From positions 62,001-126,000 of the forward strand of contig JAEWMY010000054.1 of assembly GCA_023393015.1 (NCBI GenBank): DNA of 64,000 nt, read 5' to 3'. Under the pieces are notes generated by a model that did no database searches, was not told where the DNA came from, and was given only the letters and a program-made list of their open reading frames with translations. Numbering within the stretch: position 1 is the first letter of the stretch; each line of letters begins with the position of its first letter. This document shows positions 9,603 through 19,420 of this stretch, piece after piece. Made by a program: the position numbers and the translations under genes. This DNA comes from Spirochaetota bacterium (GTDB lineage: Bacteria; Spirochaetota; Spirochaetia; Treponematales; Treponemataceae).

Positions 9603-12600
9603 TGTCGACGCGGCGCGCGCTTCTTGCCTTGTCGTTCCTCGTTTCGTTGAACGCATGGTCCGAGGAACGTACCGTGAAGATAGAGTCAGCCCGTATTACC
9701 GAATACGTCAAGCGGATCGAAACGGCGGAAGGGAAGGGCGGGGATACCGTCGCTCCGTCTGAAAGCACTCAGGCGGGCGATTCCGCTGGAACGTACGGCG
9801 ACGAGATACTCCGGTTCAGCGGTGACGTCGTCATCGTGGTAACGGAGGGTTCTTCGGTCTCGCGCATCGGGGCAGACGAGATACTATACGACAAGTCGCG
9901 CGACACGCTCGAAGCGCGCGGTAACGTGACCTACGAACACGCGACGGGCAAGAGCGGAGGCGAGAAGTACCGGGGCGAGGCGCTCTTGTTCGACATAAAG
10001 AAGCAGGAAGGCGTTTTCATGAAGGGCGTCGTGACGCAGGACTCCGGCAAGAAGGACGGCGACCCGTACATCATCCACGCCGAGATAACCGGACGCGACT
10101 CGAGTTCTACCATCGCCTTCAAGGACGCCGTCCTGACCACCTGCGACGAGGATGAGCCGCATTGGTCCATAGACGCGTCGCGCGTCTGGCTCCTGCCGGG
10201 AAACGAGATCGCGATCCTGAACGGCATCCTGTATATCGGCCCCCTTCCGGTCTTTTACATCCCCTTCTTCTACTATCCCGGAGACGAGATGATCGTGCAT
10301 CCGGTTTTCGGCTTCAGGAATCGCGAGGGGTATTTCGTCCAGACTACGACGTATTTCATGGGACGTAAACCGCTCCCGCAAAAGGACGCGAAGGAAGGGA
10401 CGTCCTTTTCAGACTTTCTCCAGGGAGACACCCTCAAGGAACAGCGACGGGAAGGCCTCTTTCTCAGGAACCTTCCCGAGGACGCGAAGGACGCTGACGG
10501 CGATTATCTGAAGCTCATGGTCGACGGGTATTCCTCTCTCGGGGCCATGATCGGCGTCGACGGATCGTTCCAGACCTCGGGTTACGTCAACTCGGTAAAG
10601 TTCCTCGGATCGGTCGCCTTTTCGAAGACCCTGTTCGCTCCGTCCTCCGGACTCTTGTATTCGACGTACGATTCCCTGGGACACGAGCATTACAACGAGG
10701 GCGTCTTGTTCGGCAACGGGGTTCCCGTCAGGTACAGGACGGAGTTCTCCGTGAAGATGGACAAAAAGCCCTTTCAACTTTCGATGTCACTGCCGCTCGT
10801 TTCCGATCCCGAGTACAAGGACGATTTTTTCGACAGATCGGAGGACCTCAACTGGTTCAAGTTTCTCACCGAACAGGCGGAGCTCGCGCGCGACGATGAC
10901 GACAGCGACGAAACGACGTATTCCTGGACCGTCTCGGGTTCGATCAAGCCGGACATGTCATGGTCGAGTCCCTGGCTCGACACGCTGAACGTCTCCGCGA
11001 TATCGGGGGTTCTGACCTTCAATTCGAAGGTGAATACGACGCTCGCGGGAGAAGAGGCTCTTTATTCTCCCGAACGGCTTTTTTACTATCCCGAGCTGAT
11101 CAAGCCGGAGATCCGCGTTTCGATGGGAGGAACGCTTCTTTCGTCGGCGACGGACACCGCGCCACGAATCACGAAGACAGAGACGGGAACCCTGGGAAAC
11201 CCGTTCAAGGAAGAGCCAGCCGAAAAGGAAACGAACGAGAACGACGCGACCGGAGACGGTGCGACCGAAGACGCGGATGATGGGAAAATGGAATCTGACG
11301 ACGCGACAGAGGGGACGGAAGCCGATTCGGCGCGGAAGGCCCTGGACGGGTTTATTCCTTCGTTGACGGGAGTAATCACGCCGGTAGGAGGCATCAAGGA
11401 CACTTCCTATTCCGTGACCTGGGGGTTTGACCCGCAGTATGTCCAGGAGATCCGCTACAGCCCGGCGAACTGGAACCGGCCGGCCGACATCGACTGGAAC
11501 GACTATTCCTCGCTGTACTATCAGTTGAAGGCGTCAGCTCGGCTCATGGGTAAGTATACCGTCGACGGGGACTTCCTTTCGCTTTCTTCGACGCTTTCGT
11601 TTACCGGCACGTATCAGGAACATCCCTGGCTTTCGGATGACGTCTACGATACTCCGGCGAAACGGGACGCCGTTACGTTGAGCGATTACAAGGCAACGGT
11701 ATATCAGATCGCCACGACCGACGCGGTAAAGTTCGTGCCGTTCAACCACGACGATCTGCTCAAACCGATATCGCTCGCCTGGGATTTCAAGGGCGACGTG
11801 TTGAAAAACGAATTCACGGGCACGGTCGCGGATCCCGAGTGGGAAGATCGCCCGTTTCAATGGAGCAAGGATTACGTGTCGACCCATACCGCGACGTCGG
11901 TTTTCGGTGTCGCGCTCGGACCATACGAGCAGAAGGTAACCTTCGTCAACAATCTTCCCCCCCTATTTCAGTCATATTCCGGTACCGCACAGTTTTCATG
12001 GCTCTACGGTTCCTTGACCATGACCTCGAAGTTCTATGAAAAGGAAGTAACGGCGGGAGACAGGGAATGGCTATGGGATCCGCTCAAGAGCGTCTTGAGC
12101 TGGTCGTTTCCCGTCGGCCTGAGGCTTACGCAGGAATATACCCACAGCATCGAGGAAAACGAGCCTTCGCGCCTGTACTTCTCTGCGTCATACGGAAGTC
12201 TTTCGACCTATTACACGATGACGAGTACCGTGCCGTACCGACTCGATGTCATGCAAGGGTGGGTTCTCGACGGGACCGCGAAGGAATTCGTTCCATCGGA
12301 CGCCGGCCTCACGTACGACAACAGCTCGAAGCCGATCAGCGTCTATCGATGGCATAACCGTGTGTACTTGAACCTTTCTCTCTACTCCAATCTCAAATTC
12401 GACCTGTTGCGCGTCACGAACAGCAGTTTCACCTTCTCTCCGAAGCTCACCTTCAAGGTGTACGATCTCCTGGACATTTCGCTCAGTTCCACCAGTTCCA
12501 ACGAGGTTATCGCCCGTTATTTCCAGGATTGGATGGATTTGCCGGTTACCTTGCCCGGCGAGACGAATATCGTAAAGGATCTCGTAAAATCCTTCAATTT

Positions 12601-12871
12601 CTTCAACAAATCGGATCGGGAGATGTCCGGATTCAAGTTGAAAAACATGAAATTCGGTTTGACCCACTACCTGCATGACTGGACGATGAACCTCAACGTG
12701 ACCGTCGAGCCCGTCCTGAAATCCTCCGGATCATCGTATTACTACGATTTCACCCCGACGGTAGATTTTATCGTCCAATGGAAGCCGATATCCGACATAA
12801 AGACGAGGGTTCGGTCCAAGGAAGGGGTTTTTACACTTAATACAACCGATGATGACGACGACGATGACTAG
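9599..12871 (+). CDS. lptD: LptD/OstA-like outer membrane assembly protein
   Basis: A 1090-residue exported protein with a signal peptide ending near AWS-E (residues 1–22). An N-terminal OstA/LptA-like beta domain follows (about 65–240, e.g. [25 protein letters not shown]), then a long Tyr/Ser/Trp-rich region with the alternating pattern of a large beta-barrel. This is the layout of LptD, which inserts lipopolysaccharide into the outer leaflet. Many treponemes lack classical LPS, so the cargo may be another glycolipid. Odd features are an acidic, low-complexity insert (about 535–580) and a C-terminal tail of seven aspartates where barrel proteins usually end in an aromatic residue. ATG codons at 9599 and 9602 are adjacent. 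Translationally coupled to uvrA. Confidence 0.82.
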   Translation: MMSTRRALLALSFLVSLNAWSEERTVKIESARITEYVKRIETAEGKGGDTVAPSESTQAGDSAGTYGDEILRFSGDVVIVVTEGSSVSRIGADEILYDKSRDTLEARGNVTYEHATGKSGGEKYRGEALLFDIKKQEGVFMKGVVTQDSGKKDGDPYIIHAEITGRDSSSTIAFKDAVLTTCDEDEPHWSIDASRVWLLPGNEIAILNGILYIGPLPVFYIPFFYYPGDEMIVHPVFGFRNREGYFVQTTTYFMGRKPLPQKDAKEGTSFSDFLQGDTLKEQRREGLFLRNLPEDAKDADGDYLKLMVDGYSSLGAMIGVDGSFQTSGYVNSVKFLGSVAFSKTLFAPSSGLLYSTYDSLGHEHYNEGVLFGNGVPVRYRTEFSVKMDKKPFQLSMSLPLVSDPEYKDDFFDRSEDLNWFKFLTEQAELARDDDDSDETTYSWTVSGSIKPDMSWSSPWLDTLNVSAISGVLTFNSKVNTTLAGEEALYSPERLFYYPELIKPEIRVSMGGTLLSSATDTAPRITKTETGTLGNPFKEEPAEKETNENDATGDGATEDADDGKMESDDATEGTEADSARKALDGFIPSLTGVITPVGGIKDTSYSVTWGFDPQYVQEIRYSPANWNRPADIDWNDYSSLYYQLKASARLMGKYTVDGDFLSLSSTLSFTGTYQEHPWLSDDVYDTPAKRDAVTLSDYKATVYQIATTDAVKFVPFNHDDLLKPISLAWDFKGDVLKNEFTGTVADPEWEDRPFQWSKDYVSTHTATSVFGVALGPYEQKVTFVNNLPPLFQSYSGTAQFSWLYGSLTMTSKFYEKEVTAGDREWLWDPLKSVLSWSFPVGLRLTQEYTHSIEENEPSRLYFSASYGSLSTYYTMTSTVPYRLDVMQGWVLDGTAKEFVPSDAGLTYDNSSKPISVYRWHNRVYLNLSLYSNLKFDLLRVTNSSFTFSPKLTFKVYDLLDISLSSTSSNEVIARYFQDWMDLPVTLPGETNIVKDLVKSFNFFNKSDREMSGFKLKNMKFGLTHYLHDWTMNLNVTVEPVLKSSGSSYYYDFTPTVDFIVQWKPISDIKTRVRSKEGVFTLNTTDDDDDDD

Positions 12872-12881
12872 CCGCGAAACC

Positions 12882-12911
12882 TTGACGGTTCGGTCAAGAT
12901 ATATGTACACT
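12882..12911 (+). promoter_or_regulatory. Candidate phoH-operon promoter
   Basis: TTGACG (12882–12887), 18-base spacer, TACACT (12906–12911). The predicted start near 12918 would give a leader of about ten bases before TTG 12929. Confidence 0.45.
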
Positions 12912-12928
12912 TTCCCGAAGAGGTTTAC

Positions 12929-13876
12929 TTGGACAACGGTTATACGATAGTTTTGGGCGACAGGGACATACTACACGCCGTATGCGGCGTGAATGACGGT
13001 AATCTGCGCGCCATAGAGGATTATCTCGGCGTGCCGATACTGACGAGGGGAAACGAGCTGACCGTCGCCTCGGACGACGATGACGTTTGCCGCAAATTCC
13101 AGGGTCTCGTCGACGCGGTCCTTTCCGGGCACGAACGTTCTCCGGGAGGGTATCCGGGAATGATTCCGGACCTGATCGCTGGAATGGAAGAGGGCCTGTG
13201 CGAATCACTGAGCCAAACGTGCATTCGCATTCCGCAAGCTTCGTCTCCCGTCTTTCCCCGTACCGTCCGCCAGGCAGAACTGATACGCGCCCTCGAGAAG
13301 CACGATATGGTCTTTTCGGTCGGTCCGGCCGGATGCGGAAAGACCTTCATCGCCGTAGCCCACGCGCTCCAGCGCGTACTGACTCATCAATACCGCAAAC
13401 TGATACTGACCAGGCCGGTCGTGGAGGCCGGAGAGAGCCTCGGATTCCTTCCGGGCGATCTCGAGCAGAAACTCAATCCGTATCTACGGCCCCTTCAGGA
13501 CGCGATGGAAGAACTCGTACCGAGGGAAACGATCAAGAGAATGGGCGAGTCGGGATTGATAGAAATAGCGCCTCTCGCGTACATGCGGGGACGAAGCCTA
13601 TCGAACGCGATAATCATACTCGACGAGGCGCAGAATACGACGCATGAACAGATGAAGATGTTCTTGACCCGTCCGGGCGAGAACTCGAAGGCGATAATTA
13701 CCGGCGACATTACGCAAGTCGATTTGCCGAGTCGCGTGGAATCCGGTCTCGTATCGGCTCTCCGCGTACTCGACGGAATACCGGAGATCGCGTTCGTAAC
13801 GCTTGAGGACAGGGACGTAGTGCGTAATCCGTTGGTCAGGAAGATAGTACAGGCATATGGGCAAAAGAACGCGTGA
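12929..13876 (+). CDS. phoH: PhoH-family P-loop ATPase
   Basis: A 315-residue PhoH-like protein (YbeZ type): an N-terminal KH-like region (about 1–75), then a helicase superfamily-type ATPase with Walker A GPAGCGKTF (about 130) and Walker B ILDEAQN (about 230), followed by SKAIITGDITQ. In other bacteria PhoH/YbeZ is linked to YbeY and rRNA or RNA quality control. The start is TTG 12929, with AAGAGG a few bases upstream and a promoter-like sequence at 12882–12911. The last 20 bases overlap pgpH, and ybeY follows, a conserved grouping that supports the RNA-processing role. Confidence 0.95.
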   Translation: MDNGYTIVLGDRDILHAVCGVNDGNLRAIEDYLGVPILTRGNELTVASDDDDVCRKFQGLVDAVLSGHERSPGGYPGMIPDLIAGMEEGLCESLSQTCIRIPQASSPVFPRTVRQAELIRALEKHDMVFSVGPAGCGKTFIAVAHALQRVLTHQYRKLILTRPVVEAGESLGFLPGDLEQKLNPYLRPLQDAMEELVPRETIKRMGESGLIEIAPLAYMRGRSLSNAIIILDEAQNTTHEQMKMFLTRPGENSKAIITGDITQVDLPSRVESGLVSALRVLDGIPEIAFVTLEDRDVVRNPLVRKIVQAYGQKNA

Positions 13877-16127
13877 CGAATCGTTTATTCCGAAGTTGCT
13901 GACTCGGCGGGTGCGCAGGAACCGCAACGAAATCACGCTCGTGGTTTCGGTTTTTCTCGTTCTCGTTCTGGCCACGTATTTCGGATCGGTTCAGGTAAAC
14001 GGCTTGAGGCGCCTGAGCCTTTCGGATTTCGAGATCGGGAAGGTCGCGGACCGCGACGTCGTGGCGAGCAGGGAGATATCCTTCGTGGACGAATACGCGA
14101 CAAGGATACGAAGGGAAGCGAGACAACGGCTCGTAACGGCCGTGTTCAGATACGACCGGCAAATTTCTTCTTCGATGCTCGAGTCATTCGAGGGTTTTGC
14201 GACGTACCTGGACAGGCTCTATCAACGATCAACGGGCATAGAACAATTCATGCTCGAGCTGCAGCAGGAATATCCCGGCGTGCTCGAGCGCAAGCAGATG
14301 CAGGCCCTCTACATGAATCCGGACAGAAGCGGATTCCTTTCCACGACACGGATGGTGTTCAAGCAAATCGTGAACGAGGGCGTCGTCGCGTTTCCCGACG
14401 AGGGCATGAACAGGTTCAACCAGTCCGACGTAGAGGTCGTGCGTTGGAAAAACGACCGGCAGGAACGCTCCGAGGTTCCGAAAGACTCCCTGCTAACGCT
14501 GAACGACCTGCGCTCGAGAATCCAGGGCTCGCTCACGCTCATGCGAAAGGGTCCCGCGATCACCGATCAGGTGCTTGCCGTCATAAGGCCTTTCGTGAAG
14601 ATAAACCTCGTGTATCAGGGAGACGAAAGCGAGGCGAAGATCGAAAGCGCGATCCGTCAGGTCGCACCGGTACTCGTAGTCATTCAAAAGGGACAGAAGA
14701 TAGTCAAGAGGGGATTCCTCATCAACGAGGAGAGCTTCCAGCAGCTCGAGGCGCTCGCCTCGTCCGGTTCGTTCATCGACTTGCGGGAATTCGCCGGTAC
14801 GGCGCTTTTTCTCGCGATGATAGTCATACTGTCGGTGTACTCACTTTCGCGCGGGCTTTCCGGTTCCGAGCTCGATCTCGGACTGAAGACGTTTGTCGCG
14901 GTTTCCCTTTCGATCCTCTACGTTTGCACGCTCGTGTTTTCCAGGATGCAGACGTTCAGCCTGCAACTGGATATGGCGGCCGTCATGCCGGCGGCCCTCG
15001 TGTCGATGCTCGTTTCGGTGATGATAAGCCGTAGGTTCGCGCTTATCGGTTCGTTCGTGGGATTCATGCTCGTATTGTGCGCATCCGGGTTCTCGCCGGG
15101 GATCGCGACGTTCTCACTCGTGTCCGGTGTCGCCGGAGTCAGCGCGGTCAGGCTGACCGGAAAGAGGATCGACCTCATCAAATCCGCATGCATCATGGCC
15201 GCGGTTAACCCGGTAATCGTGGCGATTCTGGACGTGATCGTGCCCGGCGCGACTTCCAACCTCTCGTTCGCGCTCGTCGGTTCTTCCGTCAACGGATTCA
15301 TGAGCGGGCTCCTGCTGCTCGGGTTCCTGCCGATACTCGAAACGGTGCTGAACACCTCGACGAGTTTCCGGCTGATGGAATTCTCGGATCTGAACTCTCC
15401 CATCATGAAGAAGATGCTTCTTTCCGTTTCCGGCACGTATAACCATTCCATCATGGTGGCAACGCTCGCGGAAAGCGCGTGCCGGGAGATAGGCGCGGAT
15501 CCGCTGCTCGCCCGCGTCGGAGCGTACTATCACGATATCGGCAAGATCGATCAAAGCGAATACTTCGTGGAAAACCAGACGAGCTACAACAAGCATCTGG
15601 ACATCAACCCGCGCCTCTCGGCGACCGTCATCCGGAGCCACGTCAAGCAGGGGATCGAGAAGGCGCGCCAGCTTCGCCTCCCGCGCGAGGTCATAGACAT
15701 CATATCGGAACACCACGGAAACAGCCTCATTTCCTATTTCTACAACGAGGCGAAAAAGCAGCATGACGACATCGACAAGGAGGATTTTACCTACCCGGGT
15801 AGTCCCCCCAAAAGCAGGGAGTCGGCCGTGGTCATGCTCGCGGACGTCGTGGAGGCGGCGTGCAGGACGCTCGAGAAACCCTCGGTACCCCGACTGGAAA
15901 AATTCATCCACGAACTCGTTTCCGGAAAGATCGAGACGAAACAGCTCGACGAATGCGACCTGACGTTCAGGGACATCGAGATAGTGAAAAGAACGTTCGT
16001 GGGAATCCTGGCAGGATACTATCACTCCAGGATCGAATACCCGAACCAGAAGGATCCCGACTCGACCGAAGGCGTCGTCGGCGCGTCGCCGCTGCAGGAA
16101 AACCCCGTTAGAGGAAAAAAGGAATGA
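13857..16127 (+). CDS. pgpH: 7TM-HD family c-di-AMP phosphodiesterase (PgpH/YqfF type)
   Basis: A 756-residue membrane protein: one N-terminal membrane segment (about 25–45), a large extracytoplasmic 7TM-HDED region (about 45–310), a cluster of seven hydrophobic helices (about 315–505), and a cytoplasmic HD phosphohydrolase domain (about 525–720). Metal-binding motifs are visible: NHS, YHDIGKID and SEHHGN. In Listeria and Bacillus the family degrades cyclic di-AMP. It starts inside the 3' end of phoH (20-base overlap) and its stop overlaps the ybeY ATG. Confidence 0.93.
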   Translation: MGKRTRDESFIPKLLTRRVRRNRNEITLVVSVFLVLVLATYFGSVQVNGLRRLSLSDFEIGKVADRDVVASREISFVDEYATRIRREARQRLVTAVFRYDRQISSSMLESFEGFATYLDRLYQRSTGIEQFMLELQQEYPGVLERKQMQALYMNPDRSGFLSTTRMVFKQIVNEGVVAFPDEGMNRFNQSDVEVVRWKNDRQERSEVPKDSLLTLNDLRSRIQGSLTLMRKGPAITDQVLAVIRPFVKINLVYQGDESEAKIESAIRQVAPVLVVIQKGQKIVKRGFLINEESFQQLEALASSGSFIDLREFAGTALFLAMIVILSVYSLSRGLSGSELDLGLKTFVAVSLSILYVCTLVFSRMQTFSLQLDMAAVMPAALVSMLVSVMISRRFALIGSFVGFMLVLCASGFSPGIATFSLVSGVAGVSAVRLTGKRIDLIKSACIMAAVNPVIVAILDVIVPGATSNLSFALVGSSVNGFMSGLLLLGFLPILETVLNTSTSFRLMEFSDLNSPIMKKMLLSVSGTYNHSIMVATLAESACREIGADPLLARVGAYYHDIGKIDQSEYFVENQTSYNKHLDINPRLSATVIRSHVKQGIEKARQLRLPREVIDIISEHHGNSLISYFYNEAKKQHDDIDKEDFTYPGSPPKSRESAVVMLADVVEAACRTLEKPSVPRLEKFIHELVSGKIETKQLDECDLTFRDIEIVKRTFVGILAGYYHSRIEYPNQKDPDSTEGVVGASPLQENPVRGKKE

Positions 16128-16591
16128 GCAACAAGATAGTCGTTGATTGCGAAGAAGGCATGGAGCGTCCGTCGTGGGCTGACCGACTCGTGGCGTTCGC
16201 CGGTGGCGTCCTCGGAAAACTGGGAATAGAAAATTGGGACCTTTCGATACTGCTGTGCCGTGATCCGTTCATAGCGAACCTCAACAGGGAATACCGACAG
16301 ATTGACGGACCCACGGACGTGCTTTCCTTCGAGCAGGGGGACGAGTACGTCGACGATTCGGGCGTCACCTGGCTGAGCGCGGGAGACATCGTCGTCAGCG
16401 TCGACTCTCTTCTCGCGAACTCGCGCGATTTCGGCGTTTCGCCCGACGAGGAACTGAAGCGGCTAGTCATCCACGGGATCCTGCACCTTGACGGGATGGA
16501 TCACGCCACCAACGACCCACGCGAGGAGATGCTCGAGAGGCAGGAAGATATCCTTCGGTCATTCGGCGGGACGGAGGTGTACGAGTCATGA
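16124..16591 (+). CDS. ybeY: Endoribonuclease / rRNA maturation factor YbeY
   Basis: A 155-residue YbeY with the family's metal-binding signature HGILHLDGMDH (three His around residues 113–123) and the conserved NREYRQIDGPTDVLSF region upstream. YbeY acts in 16S rRNA 3'-end maturation and late 30S quality control. The ATG overlaps the pgpH stop and its own stop overlaps the next ATG, so this is tightly coupled translation. Confidence 0.97.
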   Translation: MSNKIVVDCEEGMERPSWADRLVAFAGGVLGKLGIENWDLSILLCRDPFIANLNREYRQIDGPTDVLSFEQGDEYVDDSGVTWLSAGDIVVSVDSLLANSRDFGVSPDEELKRLVIHGILHLDGMDHATNDPREEMLERQEDILRSFGGTEVYES

Positions 16592-17391
16592 ACATTCCGT
16601 TCATACGCCGCTTGCGCGGAGTAAAGGATACCAGGCAGGACGTCGAATCGCAGGAACTCGCGATGGACAAGGCGATGGAGGAAAGCCTCAACGAGGAAAA
16701 GCGGGACATGATCCGCGGAGTCGTTGACCTTTCGGAAACGTCGGTACGCGAGGTAATGGTTCCGAGAATAGACGTCGACTTCCTTTCCATGGACATGGAA
16801 GAGGGTGACCTTCTCGACAAGGTCTCGACGAGCGGGCATTCGCGGTTCCCCGTATACCGCGACACGATAGACAACGTGGTCGGGATCTTGTACGTCAAGG
16901 ACCTGATCAAGATATGCGCGCGCAAGGAACCGTTGAATCTCGAGACGATCGTCAGGAAGCCCTTTTTCGTCCCCGAGTCAAAGAGGATCGACTCCCTGTT
17001 GCGCGAATTCAAGAGGCGCCATGTCCATATTGCCGTCGTAATCGACGAGTTCGGCGGGGTTTCGGGTATCGTGAGCATGGAAGACATAATCGAGGAGATA
17101 GTCGGGGACATCCAGGACGAATTCGACAACGAGCGCGAGGACGTTCTTCCCATCGGCGACGGCGTGTGGCTCTGTGACGCGCGCGTCAACCTCGACGATC
17201 TCAGGGAATTTTTCCAGGACGCCTCTCCCGGCGAGGAATTCGACACGCTCGGCGGGTTTGTCTTCGACCTGTTCGGGAAAATTCCGGTGAAATACGAGAA
17301 GGCTTCATGGAAGAACCTTGATTTCATCGTTCAGGACATGGAAGGCCACAGGATCAACACGGTGAAGATCGTGAAAAGAAAGGAAACATAG
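16588..17391 (+). CDS. tlyC: CBS-pair/CorC_HlyC domain protein (TlyC/CorC-like)
   Basis: A 267-residue cytosolic protein with two CBS motifs (about residues 55–180, including VREVMVPRIDVDFL and FGGVSGIVSMEDIIEEIVGD split by a linker) and a C-terminal CorC_HlyC fold (about 190–265). It lacks the N-terminal DUF21 membrane domain of full-length hemolysin-C proteins, as in CorC and spirochaetal TlyC. The usual name 'hemolysin' is historical; a role in divalent-cation efflux or adenosine-nucleotide sensing is more likely. It overlaps ybeY by four bases, the common ybeY–corC arrangement. Confidence 0.9.
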   Translation: MNIPFIRRLRGVKDTRQDVESQELAMDKAMEESLNEEKRDMIRGVVDLSETSVREVMVPRIDVDFLSMDMEEGDLLDKVSTSGHSRFPVYRDTIDNVVGILYVKDLIKICARKEPLNLETIVRKPFFVPESKRIDSLLREFKRRHVHIAVVIDEFGGVSGIVSMEDIIEEIVGDIQDEFDNEREDVLPIGDGVWLCDARVNLDDLREFFQDASPGEEFDTLGGFVFDLFGKIPVKYEKASWKNLDFIVQDMEGHRINTVKIVKRKET

Positions 17392-17392
17392 C

Positions 17393-19420
17393 ATGAAAGC
17401 GACCAGGTTTTTCGCCGCGGTACTTGCGTTGCAGTGCCTTTTCGTTTCGTTTGCGCGGGCCGAGGCCCCCGGGCGCCGTGATCCGGTAAGTTTCTACGAA
17501 AGCGGTTTGGCCATGCAAGGCCGCGAGGACTGGTTCGCCGCAATAGAGAGGTATCAGGAAGCGGTGAAGCTGAATCCGGCGTATGCCGACGCGTGGGAAG
17601 GGCTTGCCGAATGCTTTTATGCCCTCGAGGAGTACGCTCAGGCGGACGCCATGTGCGACAAGGCCCTGTCGTTCCGCAACGGGGACCCGGGACTGCTCGC
17701 GACGAAGGGCTTTGTACTGATAGGTCTCGGCAAGCATGAGGACGCGAGCGCGGTGTTCAACCGGGTGCTTTCGACCTGGCCGAACGACGTGGAAGCGCGT
17801 TTCGGACTCGCCGAACTCGAAGTCGCGTCGGGCAGGGTGTCTTCGGCATCCGCCCATTACAGGGAGGCGTTACGGCGAAGTCCCGAAAACAGGAAGGCGC
17901 TCCTTTCGCTCGCCCTGACCTCGCGCGAGGCCGGTAACGCGTCGCTCGCCAAGGAATACCTCGCGAAGGCGATGCTCTACCACGGCGACAACCCCCAGGT
18001 TTTTTACTACGCGGGGTATATCGCCTCTCTCGAGGGGTCGCAAGAAGAAGCCGAGCGGTACGCGCGCACGGCTCTCGCCCTGAGACCCGACTACGACGAG
18101 GCCAACGAGCTTCTTTCGGCCGTGTTCTTCCGCTCCGGCAGGTATGCCGAAGTCGTATCGATATGCGACGCGAGAATCGCCAAGGGCCGTGACAAGCCGA
18201 GCGCCTGGTACCTGAAGACGCTTGCCCTCGTCAGGATGGGAAGGGACGTCGAGGCGCTCGCGTCGGCGCGAACGGGACTCCAGGTCGCGCCCGACGACGA
18301 GATTCTCCGTTCTCTCGGCGAAATGCATGCCGCAACTTTCCTGCCGTTCGAGGATAAGCGACGGTCCGCGTGGAGCTCCTGGCACGTCGATAAAGCGCGT
18401 TCGTTCGCCGAAAAGAACATGTCCGACCAGGCCCTTCACGAATACCGACGTGCGCTCAAGCTCGATCCAGACGACATGACCGCGCGGCTCGCGTACGCGC
18501 GGCTTCTGTTGACGAGGGGATATCCCGCGCGCTATCTCGCGCAACTCGAGTTTATCCAGTCGAGGGGAAAAGGAACGAAAGAGATCAACGACGCGGTTGA
18601 ATCCTACTCGCGCCTGCTTTCCTCGACCGTGCAACGACGCTGGAACGTCAATCCCCTGCTGCTCGACAAGGCGCACGCCAGGATCGGTATTTACTATCTC
18701 GCGGATTCGGCCAACGTCATTCACCCGGACTCTGAACGCGTCACGGCCATGATGCTCTCCGACGTATTCGGCTACGACATGCGCTTCTCGGTAGAGGCGA
18801 ACGAGAAGCCGGTCGGAAGCTACTCGGAGGCTTTCAGGCTCTCGCGCACCAAGGGAGAGGACTATTTCGCGCTCGTTGCCTTCAGCGAGAGCAGGCGCGA
18901 CGTGAGGATAACGGCCGAGCTGCACGTTTCGGCGACAGGTTCGCGCGCGGAAACCTTTTCGGTGTACCGAACGGGCAATGACCGGTACGCCAACGCCCTG
19001 AGGCGTCTCGTGCAGATGATCGCCCAGGCCGTACCGGTTCGGGGAGCGATTGTTTCACGAAAGCAGGCCGACGCGATTATAGATCTCGGCAAGGCCGACG
19101 GGATCAGGGAAGGACAATCTTTCGAGATCGTCGAGGGCGATAAGATTCGGCCGCGCGGCGATGGCATGGCGCTCGAATACGACGCGTCCGCGGTGTTGGC
19201 GACCTTCATCGCGGTGACGGTTGACGAGGATATAACCTACGGCAAGATAGAACGTAAGGGTTTTTTCGATCGGGTTAAGGCGGGTGACGCCGTGATTCCG
19301 GTCAAGCAGGAAGAGGAACCCGCCGCGAAAACCGACAAGGGCGACAAAGGAGTTCGGTCGGACCCCGCGCAGAAATCCCCTCCCGCGATATTCTCCCTGT
19401 TACGGAAGATTACCCGGTAA
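17393..19420 (+). CDS. Exported TPR protein with C-terminal FlgT-like beta domain
   Basis: A 675-residue protein with a signal peptide (cleavage near ARA-EA, residue 25). Many tetratricopeptide repeats follow (about residues 30–395, e.g. NPAYADAWEGLAECFYALEEYAQA). A mixed region (about 400–560) precedes a small beta-rich domain, GAIVSRKQADAIIDLGKADG (about 565–655), that resembles the C-terminal domain of FlgT. A charged tail is rich in Lys/Glu/Asp. Likely a periplasmic scaffold. AAGGA lies before the ATG, which starts one base after the tlyC stop. Its last 11 bases overlap the converging gene. Confidence 0.78.
   Translation: MKATRFFAAVLALQCLFVSFARAEAPGRRDPVSFYESGLAMQGREDWFAAIERYQEAVKLNPAYADAWEGLAECFYALEEYAQADAMCDKALSFRNGDPGLLATKGFVLIGLGKHEDASAVFNRVLSTWPNDVEARFGLAELEVASGRVSSASAHYREALRRSPENRKALLSLALTSREAGNASLAKEYLAKAMLYHGDNPQVFYYAGYIASLEGSQEEAERYARTALALRPDYDEANELLSAVFFRSGRYAEVVSICDARIAKGRDKPSAWYLKTLALVRMGRDVEALASARTGLQVAPDDEILRSLGEMHAATFLPFEDKRRSAWSSWHVDKARSFAEKNMSDQALHEYRRALKLDPDDMTARLAYARLLLTRGYPARYLAQLEFIQSRGKGTKEINDAVESYSRLLSSTVQRRWNVNPLLLDKAHARIGIYYLADSANVIHPDSERVTAMMLSDVFGYDMRFSVEANEKPVGSYSEAFRLSRTKGEDYFALVAFSESRRDVRITAELHVSATGSRAETFSVYRTGNDRYANALRRLVQMIAQAVPVRGAIVSRKQADAIIDLGKADGIREGQSFEIVEGDKIRPRGDGMALEYDASAVLATFIAVTVDEDITYGKIERKGFFDRVKAGDAVIPVKQEEEPAAKTDKGDKGVRSDPAQKSPPAIFSLLRKITR

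Noticed and set aside
16588..17391. Hemolysin
   Set aside because: The TlyC/HlyC name is historical; only CBS and CorC_HlyC domains are visible and there is no pore-forming feature.
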